A stretch of DNA of 64,000 bases from Citrobacter braakii (GTDB lineage: Bacteria > Pseudomonadota > Gammaproteobacteria > Enterobacterales > Enterobacteriaceae): the NCBI RefSeq assembly GCF_002075345.1, contig NZ_NAEW01000018.1:1-64000 (forward strand), written 5' to 3'. The notes under the pieces were generated by a model that saw only the letters and a list, made by a program, of their open reading frames with translations, was not told the origin of the DNA and searched no databases. Both the position numbers and the translations under genes were made by a program. Positions 51,870-61,582 of the stretch are shown here, piece by piece (within the stretch, counting starts at the first letter, position 1; every line of letters begins with the position of its first letter).

Positions 51870-52763
51870 TCAGCTCCGACGTACCCGTCGTTGCGTATAA
51901 ATCGCATCCATCACGAAAACTGCCAGCGCCACCCAGATAAACGCAAACGTGACCATTTTATCCGCTCCCGGAACTTCACCGTAGAAAGTGACGGCCAGCA
52001 GGAACATTAGCGTGGGTCCGATATACTGGAAGAAACCCAGCGTGGACAGACGCAGGCGGGTCGCCGCGCCGGTAAAGCACAGCAGCGGAATGGTGGTCAC
52101 GACACCCGCAGCAATCAGCAGCAGATTGAGCGACATGGGGTTTTGCCCCATATGGCTGGTTGGGCTGTCCGCGATGCCAAACAGATAGATAGCCGCAACA
52201 GGTAAAAGCCACAGGGTTTCGATCAGCATGCCGATTTGTGCTTCGACGGCAATCTTCTTGCGTACCAGACCATAGAAAGCAAAGCTGAACGCCAGGCCCA
52301 ACGCGATGATTGGCAGCGATCCGAAGGTCCACAGCTGTACCAGTACGCCGCAGGCGGCTAACAGTACCGCCAGCCACTGCATGCGACGAAAGCGCTCGCC
52401 GAGGAAAAGCATTCCCAGCACAATATTCACCAGCGGGTTAATAAAATAGCCCAGGCTGGCTTCCAGCATATGATGATTATTGACCGCCCAAATGAACAGC
52501 AGCCAGTTTCCACCGATGAGCACTGCAGAGAGCGCCAGCAGGAAGATCTTCTTTGGCGTTTGTAGCAGCGTTTTGATGCCCGACCACTGGCGGCTGATGC
52601 TCATCAGTACCACCATAAAGAAAAATGACCAGATGACGCGGTGCGTCAGGATCTCATCCGCCGGGACATAGTAAATCAGCTTGAAGTAGGCAGGAGCGAT
52701 ACCCCAAATAAAATAAGCAGCAAGAGCGAGTAACACGCCCTGCCGCGTTTGTTTAGCATCCAT
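51870..52763 (-). CDS. rarD: EamA-family transporter RarD
   Basis: A 297-aa inner-membrane protein of the drug/metabolite transporter superfamily with two EamA repeats and about ten membrane segments. The RarD branch was named for a chloramphenicol-resistance phenotype, but its natural substrate is not known. Family segments include AAYFIWGIAPAYFKL near the start and FFQYIGPTLMFLLAV in the second repeat. Confidence 0.9.
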   Translation of the reverse strand: MDAKQTRQGVLLALAAYFIWGIAPAYFKLIYYVPADEILTHRVIWSFFFMVVLMSISRQWSGIKTLLQTPKKIFLLALSAVLIGGNWLLFIWAVNNHHMLEASLGYFINPLVNIVLGMLFLGERFRRMQWLAVLLAACGVLVQLWTFGSLPIIALGLAFSFAFYGLVRKKIAVEAQIGMLIETLWLLPVAAIYLFGIADSPTSHMGQNPMSLNLLLIAAGVVTTIPLLCFTGAATRLRLSTLGFFQYIGPTLMFLLAVTFYGEVPGADKMVTFAFIWVALAVFVMDAIYTQRRVRRS

Positions 52764-52814
52764 CGGGAAAACTCATTTCAGAAATGTAACAGCAGTTTAC
52801 CTTTTTTTGGGCAC

Positions 52815-53282
52815 TTACCCCACCATATAAGTAGCGGTTGCGCTGGCAATATAAAGCTGTTCTTCGTTATGCAGTTCCACGCGCGCAACGGCGACTTTAT
52901 TCCCCGCCCGCAGCAGGCTGCTGGTAGCGGTAAAGCGATTTCCTCTCCCCGGGCGCAGGTAATCAACGCGCAAATCGATTGTTCCCATGCGCGACATTCG
53001 CTGACGCAGTTCGTCCTCGCTGATCGTCTCATGGCGGGTCAGCGTACTGCCAACGCACACCAGCCCGGCGGCAACGTCCAGCGCCGACGCGATCACGCCG
53101 CCATGCAGAATGCTTTGCGCCCAGTTGCCGACCATCATCGGTTGATTATTAAAGGCTAATTGAGCAAATTCTTTCTCATAGCGTTCAAGCTCCAGACCCA
53201 GCGCCCGGTTAAACGGCATATGATAGACAAACATTTCACCCACTAACTTCAGCGCTTCCTCAGCAGTAAGTACGGCAGACAT
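52815..53282 (-). CDS. yigI: Hotdog-fold acyl-CoA thioesterase YigI
   Basis: A 155-aa protein of the PaaI-like hotdog superfamily. The E. coli orthologue has medium- and long-chain acyl-CoA thioesterase activity. The catalytic region is [18 protein letters not shown], and the C-terminal strand ends [11 protein letters not shown] use the second ATG ([14 protein letters not shown] upstream), matching E. coli. The role in this organism is inferred. Confidence 0.9.
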   Translation of the reverse strand: MSAVLTAEEALKLVGEMFVYHMPFNRALGLELERYEKEFAQLAFNNQPMMVGNWAQSILHGGVIASALDVAAGLVCVGSTLTRHETISEDELRQRMSRMGTIDLRVDYLRPGRGNRFTATSSLLRAGNKVAVARVELHNEEQLYIASATATYMVG

Positions 53283-53447
53283 ACGATCCCTACATCTCAA
53301 TGGTTAATGAAATGTTGATATTATGCTTATTATTTGTTGTTTTCTACTTTAGGACGGGATAACTAACGAGGAACTCGCTAAGTATGTAGAATACTTGCCA
53401 GATAATTATACAATTCATCAATATTTTGGTTCAGGAGAACATTACCG

Positions 53448-54317
53448 ATGCGGGCGATTCTGGGATGGTTACTACCAGCAGTCATGCTGCCGTTGACCGC
53501 GTATGCGCAGGAAGCGACAGTGAAAGAGATTCATGATGCACCGGCGGTTCGCGGCAGTATCATCGCCAACATGCTGCAGGAGCATGACAACCCTTTCACG
53601 CTTTATCCTTATGAGACCAACTATCTCATCTACACCAATACCAGCGACATGAACAAAGAGGCGATCAGCAGCTATAGCTGGTCCGAAAATGCGCGCAAAG
53701 ATGAGGTTAAGTTTCAGCTAAGCCTGGCGTTTCCGCTCTGGCGCGGAATATTAGGCCCGAACTCGGTACTCGGCGGTTCCTATACCCAGAAGTCCTGGTG
53801 GCAGCTTTCGAACAGTGAAGAGTCTGCGCCATTTCGCGAAACCAACTATGAACCGCAATTGTTCCTCGGTTTCGCCACCGACTATCGCTTTGCCGGTTGG
53901 ACGCTCCGCGATGTCGAAATGGGCTATAACCATGACTCCAATGGTCGATCCGACCCCACCTCACGTAGCTGGAACCGCCTTTACACCCGGCTGATGGCTG
54001 AAAACGGTAACTGGCTGGTGGAAGTTAAGCCGTGGTACGTTATCGGCAGCACTGACGATAACCCTGATATCACCAAATATATGGGCTACTATCAGTTGAA
54101 AATGGGTTATCACCTGGGTGACGCGGTGATCAGTGTGAAAGGCCAGTACAACTGGAATACCGGCTACGGCGGCGCAGAGCTGGGGGCCAGTTATCCCATT
54201 ACCAAGCATGTGCGTCTTTATACCCAGGTCTACAGCGGCTACGGCGAATCACTGATTGACTACAACTTCAATCAGACCCGTGTTGGCGTGGGTGTAATGC
54301 TTAACGATATCTTCTGA
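53448..54317 (+). CDS. pldA: Outer-membrane phospholipase A
   Basis: A 289-aa beta-barrel enzyme that hydrolyses misplaced phospholipids in the outer leaflet and needs calcium and dimerisation. The signal peptide is residues 1-20 (cut after AYA). The active site His162, Ser164 and Asn176 (142/144/156 in the mature protein) lies in GYNHDSNGRSD and SRSWNRL. The C-terminal residue is Phe, as in outer-membrane proteins. Confidence 0.97.
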   Translation: MRAILGWLLPAVMLPLTAYAQEATVKEIHDAPAVRGSIIANMLQEHDNPFTLYPYETNYLIYTNTSDMNKEAISSYSWSENARKDEVKFQLSLAFPLWRGILGPNSVLGGSYTQKSWWQLSNSEESAPFRETNYEPQLFLGFATDYRFAGWTLRDVEMGYNHDSNGRSDPTSRSWNRLYTRLMAENGNWLVEVKPWYVIGSTDDNPDITKYMGYYQLKMGYHLGDAVISVKGQYNWNTGYGGAELGASYPITKHVRLYTQVYSGYGESLIDYNFNQTRVGVGVMLNDIF

Positions 54318-54356
54318 CAGGTATTGAGAGTATTTTAATCATTGCAGTTTCTCTCT

Positions 54357-54384
54357 CAGGCGCTGAAAATAGCGCCTGTTTTTA
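54357..54384 (+). terminator. pldA terminator
   Basis: An 8-bp stem CAGGCGCT with AGCGCCTG and a 6-nt loop is followed by TTTTTA. It lies between pldA and recQ, which share orientation. Confidence 0.85.
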
Positions 54385-54405
54385 TTTCAGGCTAATGGGG
54401 TTAAT

Positions 54406-56235
54406 GTGGCGCAGGCGGAAGTGTTGAATCTGGAAATGGGCGCTAAACAGGTTTTGCAGGAAACCTTTGGCTACCAACAGTTTCGCCCTGGTCAGGAAGA
54501 AATCATTGATACCGTGATCGCTGGTCGCGACTGCCTGGTCGTTATGCCGACCGGTGGCGGAAAATCCCTGTGCTATCAAATTCCCGCATTATTGCTTAAC
54601 GGCCTCACCGTTGTTGTTTCTCCGCTGATTTCTCTGATGAAAGATCAGGTCGATCAACTGCTTGCCAACGGCGTGGCGGCCGCGTGTCTGAACTCCACCC
54701 AAAGTCGTGAGCAGCAGCTTGAGGTGATGGCAGGCTGTCGTAGCGGGCAGATTCGCTTACTGTACATTGCGCCCGAACGCCTGATGCTGGATAACTTCCT
54801 TGAAAATCTGGCGCACTGGAACCCGGTGCTGCTGGCGGTTGATGAAGCGCACTGTATTTCGCAGTGGGGGCATGATTTCCGCCCGGAATACGCCGCGCTG
54901 GGGCAGTTGCGTCAGCGTTTCCCAACTCTGCCGTTTGTCGCGCTGACCGCGACCGCGGACGAGACAACCCGGCTGGATATTGTGCGTCTGCTGGGGCTCA
55001 ACGACCCGTTAATTCAGATCAGCAGCTTTGATCGCCCGAATATTCGCTACATGTTGATGGAGAAGTTTAAGCCGCTCGATCAACTGATGCGCTACGTGCA
55101 AGAGCAGCGCGGTAAGTCCGGTATTATCTACTGTAACAGTCGCGCTAAAGTAGAAGACACCGCCGCGCGTCTGCAAAGCCGAGGCATTAGCGCCGGGGCT
55201 TATCATGCCGGGCTGGAAAACGCTGTACGTGCAGAAGTGCAGGAGAAATTCCAGCGTGATGACCTGCAAATCGTCGTAGCGACCGTGGCGTTTGGCATGG
55301 GAATCAACAAACCCAACGTACGCTTCGTGGTGCATTTCGATATTCCGCGCAACATCGAGTCCTATTACCAGGAAACCGGCCGCGCCGGGCGTGACGGCCT
55401 GCCTGCGGAAGCAATGCTGTTTTACGATCCGGCTGATATGGCATGGCTGCGCCGTTGCCTCGAAGAGAAACCCGCCGGACAACTGCTGAATATCGAACGG
55501 CATAAGCTCAATGCGATGGGGGCGTTTGCCGAGGCGCAAACCTGTCGTCGTCTGGTGCTGTTGAACTATTTTGGCGAGGGGCGTCAGGAGCCGTGTGGTA
55601 ACTGCGACATCTGTCTCGACCCGCCAAAACAGTACGACGGACTCATGGATGCGCGCAAAGCGCTGTCGACTATCTACCGTGTTAATCAACGCTTTGGTAT
55701 GGGTTATGTCGTGGAGGTTCTGCGCGGAGCGAATAACCAGCGAATTCGCGAGCTGGCCCATGACAAGCTGCCTGTCTATGGCATTGGTCGTGAGCAAAGC
55801 CACGAACATTGGGTAAGCGTTATCCGCCAGCTTATTCATCTTGGGCTGGTGACGCAGAATATTGCTCATCACTCCGCGTTACAGCTAACCGAAGCCGCGC
55901 GTCCGGTACTGCGTGGTGATGTTGCGCTACAGCTTGCGGTACCGCGAATTGTGGCGCTGAAACCGCGAGCGATGCAGAAATCCTTCGGTGGCAATTACGA
56001 TCGCAAACTGTTCGCCAAATTGCGGAAGCTGCGTAAAGCCATTGCTGATGAAGAGAATATCCCGCCGTATGTGGTGTTCAACGACGCCACGCTGATTGAA
56101 ATGGCTGAGCAGATGCCGGTTTCACCGAGCGAAATGCTGAGCGTTAATGGCGTGGGTATGCGTAAACTTGAGCGTTTTGGCAAAGAGTTTATGGCGCTTA
56201 TTCGCGCGCACGTTGATGGTGACGACGAAGAGTAG
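54406..56235 (+). CDS. recQ: ATP-dependent DNA helicase RecQ
   Basis: A 609-aa 3'-to-5' helicase of the RecF pathway. Motifs are TGGGKS (about residue 50), DEAH in VDEAHCISQWGHDFRPEY, SAT-like ALTAT and QETGRAGRDG. The zinc site has four cysteines (QTC, then EPCGNCDIC), followed by a winged helix and a C-terminal HRDC domain at about 530-609. The start is GTG (54406). Confidence 0.97.
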   Translation: MAQAEVLNLEMGAKQVLQETFGYQQFRPGQEEIIDTVIAGRDCLVVMPTGGGKSLCYQIPALLLNGLTVVVSPLISLMKDQVDQLLANGVAAACLNSTQSREQQLEVMAGCRSGQIRLLYIAPERLMLDNFLENLAHWNPVLLAVDEAHCISQWGHDFRPEYAALGQLRQRFPTLPFVALTATADETTRLDIVRLLGLNDPLIQISSFDRPNIRYMLMEKFKPLDQLMRYVQEQRGKSGIIYCNSRAKVEDTAARLQSRGISAGAYHAGLENAVRAEVQEKFQRDDLQIVVATVAFGMGINKPNVRFVVHFDIPRNIESYYQETGRAGRDGLPAEAMLFYDPADMAWLRRCLEEKPAGQLLNIERHKLNAMGAFAEAQTCRRLVLLNYFGEGRQEPCGNCDICLDPPKQYDGLMDARKALSTIYRVNQRFGMGYVVEVLRGANNQRIRELAHDKLPVYGIGREQSHEHWVSVIRQLIHLGLVTQNIAHHSALQLTEAARPVLRGDVALQLAVPRIVALKPRAMQKSFGGNYDRKLFAKLRKLRKAIADEENIPPYVVFNDATLIEMAEQMPVSPSEMLSVNGVGMRKLERFGKEFMALIRAHVDGDDEE

Positions 56236-56299
56236 TCAGCCAGGCAAAAAAGTGCCAGGATGGTGACTCACTGAACTATTTCCCCCGCGAGTCATTTTT

Positions 56300-56920
56300 A
56301 TGTTAACGCTATTTTTCACCGTTGCGTTGGTGCATATCGTTGCGCTGATGAGCCCTGGTCCCGACTTTTTCTTTGTTTCTCAAACAGCGGTTAGCCGTTC
56401 GCGCAAAGAAGCCATGATGGGCGTGCTGGGTATTACCTGTGGCGTCATGGTCTGGGCTGGCGTAGCGCTGCTCGGCCTACATCTGATTATCGAAAAAATG
56501 GCCTGGCTGCACACCATTATTATGGTGGGCGGGGGGCTGTATCTGTGCTGGATGGGTTATCAGATGCTACGTGGTGCATTTAAAAAACAGGATGTTGCGA
56601 CTCCCACTCCGCAAGTTGAGCTGGCACAGAGCGGACGCAGCTTTTTGAAGGGGCTGCTGACCAACCTGGCGAACCCTAAAGCCATTATCTATTTTGGCTC
56701 CGTGTTCTCATTGTTCGTTGGCGATAACGTGGGAACGGGCGCACGCTGGGGGATCTTTGCCCTGATCATCGTGGAAACGTTGGCGTGGTTTACCGTAGTC
56801 GCCAGCCTGTTTGCACTGCCGAAAATGCGTCGTGGCTATCAGCGTCTGGCGAAGTGGATTGATGGTTTTGCCGGTGCGCTGTTTGCGGGCTTCGGTATCC
56901 ACCTGATTATTTCGCGTTAA
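56300..56920 (+). CDS. rhtC: Threonine exporter RhtC
   Basis: A 206-aa LysE-family (RhtB type) exporter with about six membrane segments and the signature SPGPDFFFV near residues 18-26. It exports threonine and perhaps homoserine. It follows recQ by 64 bp. Confidence 0.94.
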   Translation: MLTLFFTVALVHIVALMSPGPDFFFVSQTAVSRSRKEAMMGVLGITCGVMVWAGVALLGLHLIIEKMAWLHTIIMVGGGLYLCWMGYQMLRGAFKKQDVATPTPQVELAQSGRSFLKGLLTNLANPKAIIYFGSVFSLFVGDNVGTGARWGIFALIIVETLAWFTVVASLFALPKMRRGYQRLAKWIDGFAGALFAGFGIHLIISR

Positions 56921-56931
56921 GTTTCTTCCGG

Positions 56932-56956
56932 GCCGGATAAGCGCAGCGCCTCCGGC
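56932..56956. repeat. REP element between rhtC and rhtB
   Basis: GCCGGATAAGCGC and GCGCCTCCGGC form a REP in the 43-bp gap between the two converging exporter genes. Confidence 0.8.
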
Positions 56957-56963
56957 ACCTTCA

Positions 56964-57584
56964 TCAGGCATGCCGTGCCGAGGCTAACAAGGCGCCTATC
57001 AGCATAAACAGCGAGCCAAACACTTTGTTTAACGCTTTCATTTGCTTTGGCCCTTTAATCCAGCCAGCAATGCGCGTGGCCAGCGTCGCGTAACCGATCA
57101 TCACAATGATATCGACCACGATGGTCGTGACGCCAAGCACCACATACTGCATTAACTGCGGTTCCTGCGGCAGGATAAACTGCGGGAACAGGGCGGCAAG
57201 GAAAACAATGCTCTTGGGGTTGGTCAGATTAACAAAGACTGCGCGTTTAAACAGGCGGCTGCGCGATTGCGTATTCGCCATGGTGTTCAGATCGATAGCG
57301 CCCGCTGCCCGCCATTGCTGAATACCCAGCCAAATCAGATAGGCCGCCCCCGCCCACTTCAGCACCTCAAATGCGATAACCGAACGTGAAAATAGCGTTC
57401 CCAGTCCTACGCCAACCAGAACGATATGAATGCCAAGTCCGGTCTGCAAACCAGCAATCGACGCGCTGGCGCCGCGATAACCGTGACTGATGGCGGTGGT
57501 CATGGTGTTGATTGCGCCAGAGCCTGGAGACAAGCTCAAAATAATAGAGGTCAACAGGTAGGCGAACCACCATTCAAAGGTCAT
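56964..57584 (-). CDS. rhtB: Homoserine/homoserine-lactone exporter RhtB
   Basis: A 206-aa LysE-family paralogue of the neighbouring rhtC with about six membrane segments. It has [21 protein letters not shown] near the N-terminus and [19 protein letters not shown]. It exports homoserine and its lactone. The two paralogues lie tail to tail. Confidence 0.95.
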   Translation of the reverse strand: MTFEWWFAYLLTSIILSLSPGSGAINTMTTAISHGYRGASASIAGLQTGLGIHIVLVGVGLGTLFSRSVIAFEVLKWAGAAYLIWLGIQQWRAAGAIDLNTMANTQSRSRLFKRAVFVNLTNPKSIVFLAALFPQFILPQEPQLMQYVVLGVTTIVVDIIVMIGYATLATRIAGWIKGPKQMKALNKVFGSLFMLIGALLASARHA

Positions 57585-57694
57585 GAGAAACTCCCGGATT
57601 GTCTATTTTTATGCCACAATACGCTACTGCCGTTAGGTTGTGTCAGCGACGGCGAAAAAAACGATTTTACTTGGTCAGCGAGGCTGGATACCCG

Positions 57695-58711
57695 ATGTTT
57701 CAGCAGCAAAAAGACTGGGAAACAAGAGAAAACGCGTTTGCTGCTTTTTCCATGGGGCCACTGACAGATTTCTGGCGTCAGCGGGAAGAAGCGGAATTTA
57801 CGGGCGTGGATGATATCCCCGTCCATTTTGTGCGTTTTCACGCAGAAAAAAACGATCGCGTCATCGTCGTCTGTCCTGGACGCATTGAAAGCTACGTGAA
57901 ATACGCTGAACTGGCGTATGACCTGTTTCATTCTGGTTTTGACGTCCTCATTATCGATCACCGTGGCCAGGGGCGTTCCGGGCGTATGCTTTCGGACCCG
58001 CATCGCGGTCATGTCGATAACTTTAATGACTATGTCGACGATTTAACCGCCTTCTGGCAGCAGGAAGTGCTACCCGGTCCGTGGAGAAAGCGCTATATAC
58101 TGGCGCATTCAATGGGCGGTGCGATTGCCACGTTATTCTTGCAGCGCCACCCGAATCAGTGTGATGCCATCGCGCTTTGCGCGCCGATGTTTGGTATTGT
58201 GATGCGCTTTCCCGACTGGATGGTACGCCACATTCTGGACTGGGCTGAAGGGCATCCGCGGATCCGCGAAGGTTATGCGATGGGTACCGGGCGCTGGCGG
58301 GCGCTGCCATTCGGTATGAATGTGTTAACCCATAGTCGACAGCGCTATCGGCGCAATCTACGCTTCTATGCGGATGAGCCGCGGCTGCGCGTTGGCGGCC
58401 CCACCTACCACTGGGTACGTGAAGGTATTCTGGCAGGCGAACAGGTTCTGGCTGGAGCAGGAGACGACGCGACGCCGACGCTGCTGATTCAGGCCGAAGA
58501 AGAGCGTGTGGTAGATAACCGCATGCACGATCGTTTTTGTGAACTCCGCGCCGCAGCGGGCCATCCCGTAGAAGGGGGGCAGCCGCTGGTCATCAAAGGC
58601 GCGTACCATGAGATCCTTTTTGAAAAGGACGCAATGCGCTCAGTCGCGCTTAACGCTATTGTCGAATTTTTCGACAAGCATAACTCATCCAGCGGAACCC
58701 GCTTTGCCTAG
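57695..58711 (+). CDS. pldB: Lysophospholipase L2
   Basis: A 338-aa alpha/beta-hydrolase that removes the acyl chain from lysophospholipids. The nucleophile elbow is AHSMGGA. The Asp and His of the triad lie toward the C-terminus (EEERVVDNRMHD, GAYHEILFE). I use the ATG at 57695, matching E. coli. The ORF could extend 32 codons upstream into the rhtB promoter, which is unlikely. It is co-transcribed with yigL. In Salmonella the sRNA SgrS acts on the pldB part of this mRNA to protect yigL. Confidence 0.94.
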   Translation: MFQQQKDWETRENAFAAFSMGPLTDFWRQREEAEFTGVDDIPVHFVRFHAEKNDRVIVVCPGRIESYVKYAELAYDLFHSGFDVLIIDHRGQGRSGRMLSDPHRGHVDNFNDYVDDLTAFWQQEVLPGPWRKRYILAHSMGGAIATLFLQRHPNQCDAIALCAPMFGIVMRFPDWMVRHILDWAEGHPRIREGYAMGTGRWRALPFGMNVLTHSRQRYRRNLRFYADEPRLRVGGPTYHWVREGILAGEQVLAGAGDDATPTLLIQAEEERVVDNRMHDRFCELRAAAGHPVEGGQPLVIKGAYHEILFEKDAMRSVALNAIVEFFDKHNSSSGTRFA

Positions 58712-58726
58712 AGGTTGAATTTTCTT

Positions 58727-59527
58727 ATGTATCAGGTTGTTGCGTCTGATTTAGACGGTACGCTGCTTTCTCCCGACCATACTCTGTCCCCTTATGCCAA
58801 AGAGACGCTGAAGTTATTGACCGCTCGTGGCGTTAACTTCGTGTTTGCGACTGGCCGTCATCATGTTGATGTGGGGCAAATTCGCGATAACCTCGGCATT
58901 AAAACCTACATGATCACGTCCAACGGCGCGCGTGTGCATGATTCTGACGGAAATCTGGTGTTTTCGCATAACCTGGATCGCGACATTGCCAGCGACCTGT
59001 TTGGCGTAGTGAATGCAAACCCGGACATCGTTACCAACGTTTATCGTGATGATGAGTGGTTTATGAACCGCCATCGCCCGGACGAAATGCGCTTCTTCAA
59101 AGAAGCAGTGTTTAACTATTCACTGTTTGAACCTGCGCTACTGGAGCCGGAAGGCGTGAGTAAGGTGTTTTTCACCACCGATTCTCACGAAAGGCTGCTG
59201 CCGCTGGAGCAGGCGATTAACGCCCGCTGGGGCGACCGCGTCAACGTCAGTTTCTCTACGCTTACCTGCCTGGAAGTCATGGCTGGCGGCGTATCGAAAG
59301 GTCATGCGCTTGAAGCGGTAGCGAAAGCGATGGGCTACAGCCTGAAAGATTGCATCGCTTTTGGCGACGGAATGAACGATGCGGAAATGCTCTCCATGGC
59401 AGGTAAAGGCTGCATTATGGGCAACGCTCACCAGCGCCTGAAGGATCTGCATCCGGAACTGGAAGTCATTGGTCTTAATGCCGACGATGCCGTGCCGCAT
59501 TATCTGCGTGAGCTGTTTTTGCAGTAA
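58727..59527 (+). CDS. yigL: HAD sugar/pyridoxal phosphatase YigL
   Basis: A 266-aa Cof-type HAD phosphatase that dephosphorylates sugar phosphates and pyridoxal phosphate and helps in phosphosugar stress. Motif I is ASDLDGTLLSP, motif II ITSNGA, and the motif IV segment is FGDGMNDAEML. It starts at ATG 58727, 15 bp after pldB, and a TTG 12 bp earlier is possible. Confidence 0.95.
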   Translation: MYQVVASDLDGTLLSPDHTLSPYAKETLKLLTARGVNFVFATGRHHVDVGQIRDNLGIKTYMITSNGARVHDSDGNLVFSHNLDRDIASDLFGVVNANPDIVTNVYRDDEWFMNRHRPDEMRFFKEAVFNYSLFEPALLEPEGVSKVFFTTDSHERLLPLEQAINARWGDRVNVSFSTLTCLEVMAGGVSKGHALEAVAKAMGYSLKDCIAFGDGMNDAEMLSMAGKGCIMGNAHQRLKDLHPELEVIGLNADDAVPHYLRELFLQ

Positions 59528-59541
59528 TGTTTTTGTTCGTT

Positions 59542-59577
59542 AGTTGACCAGATGTCAACTTAAAACTTCGCTACAAT
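59542..59577 (+). promoter_or_regulatory. Promoter and palindromic operator of the biotin importer gene
   Basis: AGTTGAC-CAGAT-GTCAACT (59542-59560) is a perfect 7-bp inverted repeat just before a -10-like TACAAT (59572-59577). The position and the GTCAAC/GTTGAC half-sites recall a BirA (BioO-like) operator, which would fit a biotin transporter gene. This reading is an inference. Confidence 0.45.
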
Positions 59578-59607
59578 GGGCGTACCTTTTGTTAAGAGAC
59601 ATCCATT

Positions 59608-60507
59608 GTGGCGTTACTCATCATTACCACAATTCTGTGGGCCTTTTCCTTTAGCCTGTTTGGCGAGTACCTTGCCGGTCATGTCGATAGCTATTTTGCG
59701 GTGCTGGTGCGCGTTGGGCTGGCGGCGCTGGTGTTCCTGCCGTTTTTACGTACCCGTGGGCATAGCGTAAAAACCATCGCGCTGTATATGCTGGTGGGCG
59801 CCATGCAGCTTGGCATTATGTATATGCTGAGTTTTCACGCCTATCTGTACCTGACGGTTTCAGAACTGCTGCTCTTTACCGTGCTGACGCCGCTCTACAT
59901 TACGCTGATTTATGACCTGATGAGCGGACGTCGTCTGCGCTGGAGCTACGCCTTCAGTGCGTTGCTGGCGGTGATTGGTGCGGGGATCATTCGTTACGAT
60001 CAGGTGACCAGCCACTTCTGGACCGGCCTGCTGCTGGTGCAGTTGTCCAATATCAGCTTTGCCATTGGCATGGTGGGCTACAAGCGTCTGATGGAAACGC
60101 GGCCAATGCCGCAGCACAACGCCTTTGCCTGGTTTTACATGGGGGCCTTTATGGTGGCGGTCGTGGCCTGGTTCATGCTGGGAAATGCGCAGAAAATGCC
60201 TGCAACCACGCTACAGTGGGGAATTCTGGTCTTTCTTGGCGTGGCAGCGTCCGGCATTGGTTACTTTATGTGGAACTACGGCGCGACCCAGGTGGATGCG
60301 GGGACGCTGGGCATCATGAACAATATGCATGTGCCGGCCGGGCTGCTGGTTAACCTGGCTATCTGGCATCAACAGCCTCACTGGCCAAGCTTCATCATTG
60401 GTGCGGCTGTGATAGTGGCTTCACTGTGGGTACATCGAAAGTGGGTCGTTCCGCACTCCGTACAAACGGCAGGTGATCGCAGGCGTGATTCCGCGCTGAG
60501 CGAATAA
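59608..60507 (+). CDS. yigM: Biotin transporter YigM (BioP)
   Basis: A 299-aa EamA/DMT-superfamily inner-membrane carrier with about ten membrane segments. The E. coli orthologue is the high-affinity biotin importer. It starts at GTG (59608). Its last 113 bp overlap the 3' end of metR on the other strand. Confidence 0.93.
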   Translation: MALLIITTILWAFSFSLFGEYLAGHVDSYFAVLVRVGLAALVFLPFLRTRGHSVKTIALYMLVGAMQLGIMYMLSFHAYLYLTVSELLLFTVLTPLYITLIYDLMSGRRLRWSYAFSALLAVIGAGIIRYDQVTSHFWTGLLLVQLSNISFAIGMVGYKRLMETRPMPQHNAFAWFYMGAFMVAVVAWFMLGNAQKMPATTLQWGILVFLGVAASGIGYFMWNYGATQVDAGTLGIMNNMHVPAGLLVNLAIWHQQPHWPSFIIGAAVIVASLWVHRKWVVPHSVQTAGDRRRDSALSE

Positions 60508-61348
60508 ACGCTTCCGTGACCGGCTGTCGCTGCTCGCCATCGCGCACGGCGGCGTACAGCCGGCTCCACAATCCATCACCCAGGGTTTTGGTCACCACCA
60601 GGCCCTGGCGTTCAAAACTCTCCACCACCCAGTGTGGTAAAGCTGCAATACCCATTCTGGCTGCAACCATCTGAATCAGCAGCAGGGTGTTATCCACGCT
60701 CTTCAGCGACGGACTAACGCCCGCAGGCTGCAAGAAATGCCGCCAGACATCCAGTCGACTCCGTTGCACCGGGTAAATAAGCAGCGTCTCACTGGCTAAA
60801 TCCTCCGGCGTGATCTGCGTCTTGCTGGCCAGCGGATGGTCCGGCGCCAGTACCAGGCGGACTTCAAAATCGAACATCGGCGAGTAGTGCAGTCCGCTAC
60901 GCGGCAGAATGTCGGATGTCAGCACCAGATCCAGCTCATCCTGCTGTAGCGCTGGTTGCGGATCGAACGTCACGCCGGATTTAAAGTCCATCTCCACCTG
61001 CGGCCAGTTGGCACGAAAATTCTCCAGCGCGGGCGTCAGCCATTGAATACAGCTATGGCATTCAATTGCGATCCGCAGCCGGGATTGCTGCGGTTCGTTG
61101 CAGGCCTGCAGCGCACGACCAATTTGCGGCAACACCTGATTTGCTAACTGCAGCAAAATTTCGCCTTGCGGCGTAAAGCGCAGAGGCTGGCTTTTACGGA
61201 TAAAAAGTCGAAAGCCAAGGCGCTGTTCCAGATCGCTGAACTGGTGAGAGAGGGCGGATTGGGTCTGATGCAACGTCGCCGCTGCGGCCGCCAGCGAACC
61301 ACTATTCCGCAACGCCTGGAGCGTTTTCAGGTGTTTAATCTCGATCAT
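60395..61348 (-). CDS. metR: LysR-type methionine regulator MetR
   Basis: A 317-aa activator of metE (with homocysteine as co-effector) and of other met genes. The helix-turn-helix is in the first 60 residues ([19 protein letters not shown], then [15 protein letters not shown]). The effector domain lies at about 90-300. The start codon overlaps a MetR site (TGAAAGTCCTTCA). It is divergent from metE. Confidence 0.96.
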   Translation of the reverse strand: MIEIKHLKTLQALRNSGSLAAAAATLHQTQSALSHQFSDLEQRLGFRLFIRKSQPLRFTPQGEILLQLANQVLPQIGRALQACNEPQQSRLRIAIECHSCIQWLTPALENFRANWPQVEMDFKSGVTFDPQPALQQDELDLVLTSDILPRSGLHYSPMFDFEVRLVLAPDHPLASKTQITPEDLASETLLIYPVQRSRLDVWRHFLQPAGVSPSLKSVDNTLLLIQMVAARMGIAALPHWVVESFERQGLVVTKTLGDGLWSRLYAAVRDGEQRQPVTEAFIRSARNHACDHLPFVRSAERPTFDVPTVKPLSQPHQ

Positions 61349-61435
61349 GAAAGTCCTTCACTTCGGCATGAACAAATTGCGCTTGAGGAATATACAGTAA
61401 CTGTCAATTATGGATGTGTAAACATCTGGATGGCT
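61348..61435. promoter_or_regulatory. metR/metE control region: MetR site, metE promoter, met boxes
   Basis: A MetR site TGAA-AGTCC-TTCA lies at 61348-61360, and a partial TGAAC site at 61369. A candidate metE promoter has TTGAGG (61383-61388), a 17-bp spacer and AATTAT (61406-61411). Three tandem 8-bp MetJ boxes resembling AGACGTCT lie at 61412-61435 (the best is AAACATCT). The layout fits activation by MetR and repression by MetJ. Confidence 0.6.
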
Positions 61436-61436
61436 A

Positions 61437-61560
61437 AAATCCTTCGTCTTTTAAATTTATGGTGCGTTGGCTGCGTTTTTCCACCCCGGTCACTTACTTC
61501 AGTAAGCTCCTGGGATGAATAAACTTGCCACCTTCCCTAAATTAAAAATCAATAGGATTT
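61437..61560. repeat. ERIC element in the metE leader
   Basis: A 124-bp element in inverse orientation, with GGTGCGTTGGCTGCG, TCACTTACTTCAGTAAGCTCCTGGGA-type core (61490-61514) and ends AAATCCT/AGGATTT. It ends 22 bp before the metE start. If the promoter at 61383 is right, the whole repeat is transcribed in the metE 5' UTR. Confidence 0.85.
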
Positions 61561-61582
61561 ACATATAATTAGAGGAAGAAAA

